64,000 nt of DNA from Parabacteroides sp. PF5-9. GTDB taxonomy: Bacteria > Bacteroidota > Bacteroidia > Bacteroidales > Tannerellaceae. Positions 1 through 8,795 of this stretch are shown here, in pieces. The notes under the pieces were generated by a model. It made no database searches. It saw only the letters and a program-made list of their open reading frames with translations, and was not told the DNA's origin. Made by a program: the position numbers and the translations under genes. Numbering within the stretch: position 1 is the stretch's first letter; each line of letters begins with the position of its first letter. Where the stretch lies: the NCBI RefSeq assembly GCF_029893105.1, contig NZ_JARXWG010000009.1, positions 1 through 64,000 on the forward strand, in the 5' to 3' direction.

Positions 1-20
1 GCTGTAACGAATACTGCCAT
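1..20 (-). CDS. possible 5' end of a gene leaving the window
   Basis: On the minus strand an ATG at 20-18 opens a frame reading MAVFVT that runs off the left edge. Only six codons are visible, so neither function nor reality can be judged. It is listed because it would be the gene downstream of the repeat array at 82-159. Confidence 0.15.
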
Positions 21-81
21 TTTGTTTCGTTTCTAACATAAGTTTACTTTTGTTGAATGACAACCTATTTCAGGACAGGAC

Positions 82-159
82 AGGTACGTCTAAAATAATT
101 TAGAGGTACGTCTAAATCTATTTAGAGGTACGTGTAAAATAATTTAGAGGTACCTCTAA
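82..159. repeat. 22-bp-period tandem repeat array (type D)
   Basis: AGGTAC recurs at 82, 104, 126 and 148, exactly 22 bp apart. Each unit carries a small inverted repeat (TCTAAA, four bases, TTTAGA) linked by GGTACG. The last unit ends in the perfect palindrome TTAGAGGTACCTCTAA at 144-159. The layout (22-bp phase, palindrome at one end) matches the arrays at 15444, 30962 and 58973, but the sequence differs. Nothing else is recognised between 1 and 299. There are no spacers, so it is not CRISPR. Confidence 0.85.
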
Positions 160-299
160 CAAAAAACAGACCTGGGTGTAACAAAAAAACAGACAGATTG
201 ATGTTTTTATCTCTATAGGATGATGCAAAAAAGGCATGCTGATTTTTCAAAAAAACAGCTAATGGGTAAATATGCGAAACAAAAAGATGGGAGATTCAA

Positions 300-701
300 T
301 CAGTCGGCACGGCTCATCACCAACTTACCATGTTTTATACCCTTAATGGTCGTTAATCGATCGGAAAGTTCAGTCAAACGGTGTGCTGTTCCCAAGACTG
401 TGACGATATGCAAACAGAAATTCTGATTCACATAATATTGAGAAGAAGAGAGGATCACATCCTGGTAATTCTGTTGGGCAGCAGTAATTTTTGAGGCGAT
501 CTCCTTTTTGATCTGATCATACATAATAATAATAGTACCGGCAACGATATGGTTGCATTGCCACTTTTTCTCTGCTAAATTTTTTTCGATCAAAAAACGG
601 ATCGCTTGAGAACGGTTGGAAAAACCGTTTTCTTCGACATATTGGTCTAACGACTCCAACAGGTCATCTTCCAGAGATACTCCAAAGCGCTTCAGTGACA
701 T
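300..701 (-). CDS. NikR-family ribbon-helix-helix regulator lacking nickel histidines
   Basis: The 133-aa protein has an N-terminal ribbon-helix-helix DNA-binding segment (residues 1-45, with FSNRSQAIRFLIE) followed by an ACT-like regulatory domain, the architecture and length of the nickel repressor NikR. Aligned to E. coli NikR on the conserved Cys (C96 here, C95 there), the three histidine ligands H76, H87 and H89 become Q77, Q88 and Y90. Family membership is clear, but the square-planar nickel site cannot form as in NikR. The effector is therefore unknown: another metal, a small molecule or none. No nickel transporter or hydrogenase gene is nearby. It stands alone. Confidence 0.8.
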   Translation of the reverse strand: MSLKRFGVSLEDDLLESLDQYVEENGFSNRSQAIRFLIEKNLAEKKWQCNHIVAGTIIIMYDQIKKEIASKITAAQQNYQDVILSSSQYYVNQNFCLHIVTVLGTAHRLTELSDRLTTIKGIKHGKLVMSRAD

Positions 702-853
702 TTGATTCGTATTGTTTGTGTTTGTAAAGATAAAACTAATTCTTTGAAATCACGGAAAACTATGAATTTCCGATTATTTTGACCACACCAGATGGGGTTT
801 GTTTAAAAAATCAAAAAATAGTTGTTCGTATGATAATAATGTTTTCCTTTGCA

Positions 854-869
854 TTAAACAAATGTTTAA
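854..869. promoter_or_regulatory. probable TetR operator upstream of tetR
   Basis: An inverted repeat, TTAAACA-AA-TGTTTAA, lies 18 bp before the tetR start and just after a -7-like TTCCTTTG (845-852). A closely similar palindrome lies before the next gene (1525-1542), as expected for operators of one autoregulated TetR protein. Confidence 0.6.
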
Positions 870-887
870 AACAACCATTTAAAACAG

Positions 888-1505
888 ATGCTTAAAACAA
901 AAGCCGACTCAGAAGTAAAAGAACGGATCCTCAAAGCGGCACGAGATCTGTTTATTGAGAAAGGGTATAATGGAACAAGTATACGCGACATAGCTACCGC
1001 CTCCGGCACCAATGTGGCTATGGTCAATTACTATTTTCATTCCAAATACAACCTGTTTGAGATTGTTTTTGAAGATGCTTTTACCGGTCTTCAGGAAAAA
1101 ATATTTTCAACGTTAACATCCGATCTTCCGTTTTTTGAATTAATCGAAACAGTCATTGATTCCTATTACGAGATGCTACTGGAATATCCTCAGATCCCCA
1201 TATTCATCTTAAATGAAGTCAATCAGAATCCGGAGCGATTATCGGATAGGATCAGAATAACAAACCCTCACAATGCGTTTGCCAAAATATCTGAAAGGAT
1301 CAAAGAAGAAGAAAAGAGAGGTACCATCCGGGAAACACCACCGATCGATTTGTTGTTAAATCTCTTATCCCTCTGTGTATTCCCGTTTATACTAAAAAAT
1401 TTAGGTTCTAATGTTGCCAACGTTTCACCCGAAGAATACACGGTAATGATAGAAAAACATAAAAAATATGTCATCCAATTTGTTATTAATGCATTAAAAA
1501 AGTAA
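888..1505 (+). CDS. TetR/AcrR-family transcriptional regulator
   Basis: The 205-aa protein has a typical TetR N-terminal helix-turn-helix (residues about 10-60, with SIRDIATASG and VNYYFHSKYNLFEIVFED) and a helical ligand-binding C-terminal half of unknown specificity. It is followed after 51 bp by the large dehydratase-activase gene on the same strand. Related palindromes precede both genes, so it probably represses itself and its neighbour. The ATG at 888 places the HTH at the usual distance from the N-terminus. Confidence 0.88.
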   Translation: MLKTKADSEVKERILKAARDLFIEKGYNGTSIRDIATASGTNVAMVNYYFHSKYNLFEIVFEDAFTGLQEKIFSTLTSDLPFFELIETVIDSYYEMLLEYPQIPIFILNEVNQNPERLSDRIRITNPHNAFAKISERIKEEEKRGTIRETPPIDLLLNLLSLCVFPFILKNLGSNVANVSPEEYTVMIEKHKKYVIQFVINALKK

Positions 1506-1524
1506 TTCCTTTTTTTGCTTTTAT

Positions 1525-1542
1525 ATTAAACATTGGTTTAAT
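1525..1542. promoter_or_regulatory. probable TetR operator upstream of the activase gene
   Basis: A perfect 7-bp inverted repeat, ATTAAAC-ATTG-GTTTAAT, sits between tetR and the activase gene. It shares the TTAAACA core of the palindrome at 854-869, suggesting the same regulator binds both and that the activase gene can be controlled separately. Confidence 0.6.
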
Positions 1543-1550
1543 GGGAGGAG
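1543..1550 (+). promoter_or_regulatory. strong Shine-Dalgarno of the activase gene
   Basis: GGGAGGAG ends 6 bases before the ATG at 1557. Such a complete Shine-Dalgarno is unusual here, since most genes in this window have A-rich leaders without one, and it fixes the start. Confidence 0.6.
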
Positions 1551-1556
1551 TCTGTC

Positions 1557-4500
1557 ATGAAAGTCAAAAAAAATGTTTGTAGAATAGGAATCGATGTGGG
1601 TTCTACTACACTGAAATTGATCGTTTTAGATCACAAAGACAACGTTATTCACAAAGCTTATCGTCGTCACAAAGCGAATATCACCCCTATATTAGCTGCA
1701 GAATTAAACGATATCATCACGCAATTTCCCGATCTGAGTTTTTCAATAAACATTACCGGATCAGCAGGTTTAGGGATAGCCGAACGAATCGAGATCCCTT
1801 TTATTCAGGAAGTTGTCGCCTCTGTAGAAGTCGTAAACAAATTATACCCTGAGACCCGTACTTTAATTGATTTAGGAGGTGAAGATGCTAAGATGGTTTT
1901 CTTCAATGTTGGTAAACAACCCGATATCCGCATGAATGGCAATTGTGCTGGTGGCACCGGATCGTTTATCGATCAAATGGCTGACCTGATGCATATCGCC
2001 ATTAACGAATTAGGCGAACAAGCCCTATCGCATGAAAAGATCTATCCGGTAGCATCACGTTGTGGGGTGTTTGCCAAAACAGATGTTCAAAATCTGATTT
2101 GCCGCAACGTACCCATTCCCGACATTGCGGCATCGATCCTGCATACAGTCGCTTTGCAATGCATCACGTCTTTAGCCAGAGGATACGATATCAAAGAAAA
2201 AATCCTTTGTATCGGTGGTCCGCTGACCTTCATCCCGGCATTAAGAGATGCATTCAGAAATCTATTGAAAATGGATGACAGTCAATTTATCATACCCGAA
2301 AACGGTGAGTTTTTTCCGGCTTTAGGGTGTGCGTTATCTGCTGATATAAACCCTGATGCTGTGATCTCATTATCCGGTTTAATTGAAAAGTTAGCTGATA
2401 ACGACAAAGTTCAAACAGAAACTTTACCCGCTCTTTTCAGTAATCTGGAAACCTATCTCACCTGGAAAGAGCAGCGAAAAATAAAAAAAATAAACCGGCA
2501 AGCGTTGGGTATCCATAAAAATATCTCCTGCTTTTTAGGTATTGATTCGGGATCAACCACCACCAAAATACTGGTAATGAAGGATTCGGGAGAAATTCTT
2601 TACACCTATTATGCCGGTAATGAAGGGAATCCTCTGAAGAAAGTCGTCGAAGGATTAGACCGCTTTTATAAGGATGCCGAACAGAAAGGGGTCACCTTTC
2701 ATTTTCTGGCCTCAGCGGTAACAGGCTATGGTGAAGACCTTATAAAATCGGCATTGAACCTGGATTATGGGATTGTAGAAACAATGGCTCACCTCTCAGG
2801 TGCCCAGTATGTAGATCCCGAGGTTACGTTCATTCTTGACATAGGCGGACAGGATATCAAATCGTTATTCATTGAAAATGGTCTTATTGCAAATATAGAG
2901 TTGAATGAAGCCTGTTCATCTGGATGTGGTTCTTTTTTGCAGAACTTTGCAGCGACCATGAATCTTTCGCTGGAAGAATTCTCTAAAGCGGCGTGTATGT
3001 CCGAATATCCGAGCGATTTAGGATCTCGTTGTACTGTCTTCATGAACTCCAAAGTAAAACAAGCGCTCCGCGAAAATGCACAGTTAGGAGACATTGCTGC
3101 CGGATTGGCTTATTCGGTCGTCAAGAACTGTCTATTTAAGGTGCTTAAAATAGCCAATCTGAATCAGTTAGGAGACCATATTGTTGTGCAAGGCGGTACA
3201 TTTCGGAATGATGCCGTATATCGGGTGTTGGAACTGTTATCAGGTAAAACGGTTTCAACCACCGATCATCCCGAATTAATGGGCGCTTTAGGTTCTGCAC
3301 TGTATGCCCGGAAAATGTGGGCGGAAGAGAAAAAAAGCAGTTCGTTCTCCGGAGCACTTGCTTTACCGGAGATTGATAAGATCGAAACGAAAGAGTTATC
3401 CTGCAAAGGGTGTACCAATAAATGTGCTGTTCTCCGTTTCAGATTCGATAACGGAAATACCTGTTATGCAGGTAATAAATGCGAAAAGGTATTCTTTAAC
3501 AATAGCCAGGCTGAAAAGAAAGGATATAATGCCTTTGAAATGAAAAACGACTTGCTCTTCAAGTCGGAGGTTTCGTCGATCAATACTCCGGATCCTTTAC
3601 CGACAATCGGTATTCCTCGTGTATTGAATATGTTTGAAAACTATCCTTTCTGGCATGCATTATTTACCGCATGCGGATTTAATGTCATCCTATCACCGGA
3701 ATCTACATTCTCGCTTTACCAGAGTGGAGCGGGAAGTATCATGTCGGAAAATATCTGTTTCCCGGCTAAACTGGTACACGGACATATTCTTGCCCTTATC
3801 CAACAAAAGGTCGATCGCATATTCTATCCGATGATACCTAAAGAAGAGAAAGAATTCAACCGGTCGGTCAATTCTTTCAACTGTCCGGTGGTAAGCGGTT
3901 ATCCCGATGTCATAAGAAGTGCGATGGATCCAGAAGGTAAATATGGGATACCCTTCGACAAACCGGTTATTACGTTCAATACTGAGAAAGCTTTGGAAAA
4001 AACCGCCTATGCCTATTTCGCAACATTGGGCATCTCCAAACCGGTTTTTCTAAAAGCGCTTGGCAAAGCCAAACAGATACACAACGATTTTAAACAGCAA
4101 TTAATCGACCAGCAAAAGCAATTACTTGAAAAGGCTGCTAACGACAAAGAGTTGGCTTTCATTGTTGCCGGACGACCTTATCATGCAGATCCGTTGGTGC
4201 ATCAGAAAGTCGGACAGATCCTTTCAGATCTCGGAGCACATGTCTTTACGGATGATGTTTTCCGGACTGCTCCCAACAGTGGTTTTGGCAAATTAAATAT
4301 CGTCTCCCAATGGTCTTATCCCAACCGGGTGGTACAAGCAGCAATGGAAGTGGCCAAACTGCCACAACATATACAGTTGATTCAGTTAAACTCGTTTGGA
4401 TGTGGTCCTGATTCTTTCTTTATGGATGAAATCAATGACATATTAAAACAGGCCGGTAAAAACCATACCATTCTCCGGATAGATGAAATAGCCAGTCCGG

Positions 4501-5819
4501 GATCTATCCGTCTGCGGTTACGTTCGTTGATCGAATCCTTAAAATCGGCTCAACAAAAAACGACATTTACCCCAATACAACCATTCAAGGGATACGATAC
4601 GTTTTATACGGAAAAAGATCGACAAAAAACGATCTTAATTCCCTGGTTTGCTGATTATATCTCCCCTTTTATACCGGCTATTGGAGCGTTAGCCGGTTAT
4701 ACGTTTGTCAATCTGCCGAAATCGACCAAACAATCGGCCGAAACAGGACTTAAATACGGGCATAACGAAGTCTGTTATCCTTCCACGTTAATATTGGGGG
4801 ATATTATCAACGCCCTGCAATCGGGCAAATACGATCTGGAGAATACCGTTGTTGCGATCACCCAGACTGGGGGACAATGCCGGGCAACCAACTATATTGC
4901 TCAAATCAAGAATGGTATTCAAAATGCCGGTTTCAAAAACATCCCTGTCCTGGCCGTCAGCACGGGAGAAGTATTTCAGAACGATCAGAAAGCCTTTAAA
5001 GTACCTGTCGTTAAATTGCTCAACATCATTGTATATGCGCTGTTATATGCAGACGGATTACAACAGATGTACAGTTCGACCATTATTCGGGAAAAGAAAA
5101 AAAATGAAACACAAAAGTTATTCGATTTTTATGTCGAGCGAGGGATCGATGCCATCAAAAAGAATAATCATCACCTGTTGCTCGGTTTATTGGAACAAGC
5201 CGTAGCCGACTTCAATCAGGTCGATATTCATGAAAAATCATTTACCCCCATCGGGCTGATCGGTGAGATCTATCTCAAATACAATGATTACGGACAGGCG
5301 CACATCACCGAATGGCTTCGTTCGAAAGGGATGGAAGTGATGACTCCTCCGATTATGGATTTTGTCATGCCGTACTTTGTCAATGCCAAAGTCAATATGC
5401 AAAACGGACTTCTCTCTTCCGGAGTTTTAAAACAGCTGTTCCAGTCCATCGCCTGGAAATACATCAACTCCAGGATGGAGAAAACCGAACAGGTGATGAA
5501 GAAATTCCGTTTCTACAGACCGGCAGAATCGGTCTTTACCAAGGCGGAATATGCTTCCGAAATTGTCGATCTGTCTAATCAGTTCGGAGAGGGATGGTCT
5601 ATTCCGGCCGAAGTGGCTTGTTACGCCCATCAGGGAGTAAACAAAGTGGTCTGTGTACAGCCTTTTGGGTGTATTGCCAATCACGTAGTTGCCCGCGGTG
5701 TAGAAAAAAGGATGAAAAAATTATATCCGGATATGAACCTGTTGTTCCTGGATATCGACGGAGGAATAGCCGAAGTAAATCTACAAAATCGATTGCATTT
5801 TATGTTGGCGTATGAATAA
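1557..5819 (+). CDS. acyl-CoA dehydratase activase-related protein (double BadF/BadG ATPase plus DUF2229)
   Basis: This 1420-aa protein contains two tandem BadF/BadG/BcrA/BcrD ATPase modules, the fold of the [4Fe-4S] activator HgdC. Phosphate loops are GIDVGSTT (11-18) and GIDSGSTTTK (about 327). Each module keeps the two cluster cysteines: C130/C169 and C453/C492, both 39 residues apart as in HgdC (127/166). A Cys-rich segment follows (about 613-650, CKGCTNKC), then a DUF2229 region (from about 683) and a C-terminal HgdB-like part with CVQPFGC. Activators of this family inject an electron into 2-hydroxyacyl-CoA dehydratases or benzoyl-CoA reductases. No dehydratase subunits are nearby, so the substrate is unknown. 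It is probably controlled by the upstream TetR. Confidence 0.88.
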   Translation: MKVKKNVCRIGIDVGSTTLKLIVLDHKDNVIHKAYRRHKANITPILAAELNDIITQFPDLSFSINITGSAGLGIAERIEIPFIQEVVASVEVVNKLYPETRTLIDLGGEDAKMVFFNVGKQPDIRMNGNCAGGTGSFIDQMADLMHIAINELGEQALSHEKIYPVASRCGVFAKTDVQNLICRNVPIPDIAASILHTVALQCITSLARGYDIKEKILCIGGPLTFIPALRDAFRNLLKMDDSQFIIPENGEFFPALGCALSADINPDAVISLSGLIEKLADNDKVQTETLPALFSNLETYLTWKEQRKIKKINRQALGIHKNISCFLGIDSGSTTTKILVMKDSGEILYTYYAGNEGNPLKKVVEGLDRFYKDAEQKGVTFHFLASAVTGYGEDLIKSALNLDYGIVETMAHLSGAQYVDPEVTFILDIGGQDIKSLFIENGLIANIELNEACSSGCGSFLQNFAATMNLSLEEFSKAACMSEYPSDLGSRCTVFMNSKVKQALRENAQLGDIAAGLAYSVVKNCLFKVLKIANLNQLGDHIVVQGGTFRNDAVYRVLELLSGKTVSTTDHPELMGALGSALYARKMWAEEKKSSSFSGALALPEIDKIETKELSCKGCTNKCAVLRFRFDNGNTCYAGNKCEKVFFNNSQAEKKGYNAFEMKNDLLFKSEVSSINTPDPLPTIGIPRVLNMFENYPFWHALFTACGFNVILSPESTFSLYQSGAGSIMSENICFPAKLVHGHILALIQQKVDRIFYPMIPKEEKEFNRSVNSFNCPVVSGYPDVIRSAMDPEGKYGIPFDKPVITFNTEKALEKTAYAYFATLGISKPVFLKALGKAKQIHNDFKQQLIDQQKQLLEKAANDKELAFIVAGRPYHADPLVHQKVGQILSDLGAHVFTDDVFRTAPNSGFGKLNIVSQWSYPNRVVQAAMEVAKLPQHIQLIQLNSFGCGPDSFFMDEINDILKQAGKNHTILRIDEIASPGSIRLRLRSLIESLKSAQQKTTFTPIQPFKGYDTFYTEKDRQKTILIPWFADYISPFIPAIGALAGYTFVNLPKSTKQSAETGLKYGHNEVCYPSTLILGDIINALQSGKYDLENTVVAITQTGGQCRATNYIAQIKNGIQNAGFKNIPVLAVSTGEVFQNDQKAFKVPVVKLLNIIVYALLYADGLQQMYSSTIIREKKKNETQKLFDFYVERGIDAIKKNNHHLLLGLLEQAVADFNQVDIHEKSFTPIGLIGEIYLKYNDYGQAHITEWLRSKGMEVMTPPIMDFVMPYFVNAKVNMQNGLLSSGVLKQLFQSIAWKYINSRMEKTEQVMKKFRFYRPAESVFTKAEYASEIVDLSNQFGEGWSIPAEVACYAHQGVNKVVCVQPFGCIANHVVARGVEKRMKKLYPDMNLLFLDIDGGIAEVNLQNRLHFMLAYE

Positions 5820-5837
5820 TACTGTAAGTATCGACAC

Positions 5838-5860
5838 ATGGATATAAACAATCCATTTTA
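5838..5860. terminator. weak hairpin between convergent genes
   Basis: ATGGAT (5838-5843) and ATCCAT (5851-5856) can pair, followed by TTTTA. It lies between the converging activase and DUF3943 genes. The stem is short, so termination is only a guess. Confidence 0.35.
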
Positions 5861-7339
5861 AAACTTATACGTAAGCATTAATCGCCCCTCACCGGTAGTA
5901 GATGTCACCGTCTCAAAATTCTTATAATTCGTTTCGCGGCTATAGGTGCTCCCTATAGTTGTTAAATAAAAGTTTTTCTTCAGCCGTAAGTCCAGTCGGA
6001 GACTTACTGCATGAAGAATCGCTTTCGAGCGATCTCCCTGTGCATCGAGCGTTTTACTATTAAAATCGGTCCAATCGATATCTCCCGGATACCCTTTCCA
6101 GGTATACATCCGATACACTTCATAGAGCGTTGAAGCGGCAAATTTCCCTTTCTTGTATATAAAATTAAAGCCGACCTTTGTGCTAAACCCACTCGCCAGA
6201 TTATAATTGCGGTCATCCACCCGATAATAGTCACTGAATGCACCACCCAACAGTATACCATTCAAATGTCCGAATGCGTCAATATCCCACCACTTAAACC
6301 GTTTACTTTGATAAATAACACCTATCCCAAATGATGCCGGTGTACAAAACTTATACGGCGTTTTGGCAGACACGTCCGAAATGGTATCCGAATCATAATA
6401 GTCAAAGTGTTGATACAATCCCACACTCAGATATTTCTTCTGATCATCCCAGATATCGGTTCCTATTAATCGACCGATAATATTAAGTTGTCCCAACATC
6501 GGCTGTGAAGTCTGTCCATTGAGGCTCGCTTTAACCGAAAAATAGTCATATGGTTTACGATCGTCCGAATCAAACCGATCGCCATATTCTATATTGATCT
6601 CCGAAGCAACTCCCATACCTGCATCAAAAATCTCATCCCGCAATTCCAAAGTTCTGACACCGATAGAGAATTCCACATATACCTGAGGTACACCGAATTG
6701 TTTGCCCGAGGTTGGCCTTTTGCGCCAGGCATCCCCATTGATAAGACGTGTCAATCCACGTGTGGGGGATAAAAGAAAAACAGACAATTCACGTCCAACC
6801 CGAGTATTTCCTGTTTTCCGATCATCCAAGATCAAATCGGTTGTTCGGTACAACATTTCTCCTAAAGCCATGCCTCCGATTGGAGTCGCTATAATATCAT
6901 TGGTCGACGGATATTCGCATTCCATAAACATCTCCCACATCCAACTCCCTGCAAATGCAAACAAGCCCGACTGCCAATAATTGTACCCATTCGATCGAGC
7001 CGAATTATAATACAGACTACCATGATAAGGATGAAGAAACATATTAGTCCCCATCTGATCATTGTCCCAAATAAATCCATGTTTGAAATTTTCTTTTATC
7101 GTATGTCCGTTGATATAAGCAAAATCCCCTTTCTGAATATACCGATCGAACGTCCATACAGCCATATTCACTCCAAAAACCATTGATCCGGCTAAAAGCC
7201 CGTTCTTTTTAGAATGATAAACCACATCGACCGAATCCGGCAACCGGGGCATGGATGTCAGCTTTCGGATTCCAATCTGCGCATAAAGCGTACAACAAGA
7301 AATCACAAAAAAGAATAGAAATAACCCTCTTCTCATCAT
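5858..7339 (-). CDS. DUF3943 domain outer-membrane-type protein
   Basis: The 493-aa protein starts with a signal peptide (MMRRGLFLFFFVISCCTLYAQ). A segment at about 50-190, rich in aromatic residues and containing HGFIWDNDQMGTNMFLHPYHG, marks the Bacteroidetes family DUF3943. The C-terminal half alternates polar and aromatic residues, consistent with outer-membrane beta strands, and ends in LMLTYKF, a typical barrel terminus with final Phe. Function is not known. It converges with the activase gene. A second Met directly follows the first, so the start may be 3 bases later. Confidence 0.75.
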   Translation of the reverse strand: MMRRGLFLFFFVISCCTLYAQIGIRKLTSMPRLPDSVDVVYHSKKNGLLAGSMVFGVNMAVWTFDRYIQKGDFAYINGHTIKENFKHGFIWDNDQMGTNMFLHPYHGSLYYNSARSNGYNYWQSGLFAFAGSWMWEMFMECEYPSTNDIIATPIGGMALGEMLYRTTDLILDDRKTGNTRVGRELSVFLLSPTRGLTRLINGDAWRKRPTSGKQFGVPQVYVEFSIGVRTLELRDEIFDAGMGVASEINIEYGDRFDSDDRKPYDYFSVKASLNGQTSQPMLGQLNIIGRLIGTDIWDDQKKYLSVGLYQHFDYYDSDTISDVSAKTPYKFCTPASFGIGVIYQSKRFKWWDIDAFGHLNGILLGGAFSDYYRVDDRNYNLASGFSTKVGFNFIYKKGKFAASTLYEVYRMYTWKGYPGDIDWTDFNSKTLDAQGDRSKAILHAVSLRLDLRLKKNFYLTTIGSTYSRETNYKNFETVTSTTGEGRLMLTYKF

Positions 7340-7627
7340 AAGTTAACCAATACAATCCGGATACAAATATCCATTTATCTATACAAATAAGGAAGGGATG
7401 TTTAAAGAGGTTTTTAGTCAAAACATATTCTTTTTGACCTAAACACATTTGCTTTACCACTAATCCATCATGACTTCAACGATAAGATATCGCTTTAATA
7501 AATGATGTTAATCTGTCGTGATGTAGTCGCACTTGTCATTAAAAATATTGATATCTTTGCGGCAGTCCACAACTCCTCAAAAGGAGTTTTTAAACAAATA
7601 AAGAAACACTACAAAATTAGATCCACA

Positions 7628-8704
7628 ATGAAAAAAAGTATTTTACTATTAATTATACTTTGCGGCTTTTTTATGCCTGATTTATCTGCTCAAAATGAGT
7701 TTAATATTGAAGAAATCACAGTGATCAACCTGGGTGACGGGCGATACCTGCATCGCCGAAAAAGTGATGACAAACCGATAGATGGAGAACGCCGAATCAT
7801 TGATGGACGCCGTTCGGAATATAAGCTGGCTACATTTAAGGACGGTCTGTACGATGGGAAATATCAACATTTCAAATACAACAAACTGACAGAAGAAGGA
7901 ACTTATAAAGAAGGACGTAAAGACGGGATTTTTAAAGAATATACTTCCGACGGAGTTACTCTAAAAAATCAAAAATCATATAAAGAGGGTAAAACAGATG
8001 GTCTCTGGATCTCCTATTATACTAACGGAGAACCTGAACGTGAAAAAAATTACAAAAATGGTCTTGAGGATGGAGTCGAACGTAAATATGATTATGAATC
8101 CGGAGCCTTAATTACCGAAATGAATTTTGTAGATGGCAAAAAGCATGGCAAACAACGTCAGCAAATCACCAGTAATCACAAAGACTATGTCATCGACAGC
8201 AATTATGAGATGGGGGTTCTGAACGGGAAATACTCGGAAACATATGTTGATAATGGCATCGTTCGTAAAGAAGGCGTTTATAAAAACGGAAAAGAAGAAG
8301 GTGTATGGCTCCTTCAGACAACGGATGGTATGCCTGAAAAAGAACTGAGATATAAAAACGGAAAACTGGACGGAGAATGTAAAACGAAATTTTTTACAGA
8401 TGGTTCCGTCAGTGAAATAGAGCACTATAAAGAGGGCAAACGTCATGGTCTTTCCACCAGCTTTCTCTACCAGAAAAAAGGTAAAGTGCAATCCGAAACG
8501 AATTATGTCGATGGGAAAAAAGAGGGTCTATACAAGAAATACAACCAGGAAGGCAACCTCTACGAAGAGGGTCGCATAGAAAATGGTAAATTGGTTTTTC
8601 AAAAAGAATATTTCTCCAATGGAAAACTTCGCACTAAAAAAGAGTTGAAAGACGGAAGGTTGGAAACTACAGAGAAATACGATGAAAATGGCAATAAAAT
8701 ATAA
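7628..8704 (+). CDS. secreted MORN/YwqK-repeat protein
   Basis: From the ATG at 7628 the protein has a signal peptide (MKKSILLLIILCGFFMPDLSAQ) and then at least ten repeats of about 22-25 residues of the form YKNGK-x-G, the MORN-variant seen in YwqK-type proteins. The frame stays open upstream to 7502, but only the 7628 start gives an export signal. Family members are often labelled toxin-antitoxin antitoxins by homology to YwqK. The signal peptide and lack of a partner gene argue against that here. Probable role is a periplasmic or surface scaffold, function unknown. Confidence 0.75.
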   Translation: MKKSILLLIILCGFFMPDLSAQNEFNIEEITVINLGDGRYLHRRKSDDKPIDGERRIIDGRRSEYKLATFKDGLYDGKYQHFKYNKLTEEGTYKEGRKDGIFKEYTSDGVTLKNQKSYKEGKTDGLWISYYTNGEPEREKNYKNGLEDGVERKYDYESGALITEMNFVDGKKHGKQRQQITSNHKDYVIDSNYEMGVLNGKYSETYVDNGIVRKEGVYKNGKEEGVWLLQTTDGMPEKELRYKNGKLDGECKTKFFTDGSVSEIEHYKEGKRHGLSTSFLYQKKGKVQSETNYVDGKKEGLYKKYNQEGNLYEEGRIENGKLVFQKEYFSNGKLRTKKELKDGRLETTEKYDENGNKI

Positions 8705-8795
8705 TTCGATGAAACGAGCCATTCAAACTGTTTTGCTGCGATGACTTTCATGCGAGTTCCATACGACCGAAATACAAAAAAATAAATAATGATGT

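Noticed and set aside
7628-8704. MORN/YwqK-repeat protein as an antitoxin
   Set aside because: It carries a signal peptide and has no neighbouring toxin gene; the antitoxin label comes from weak family naming.
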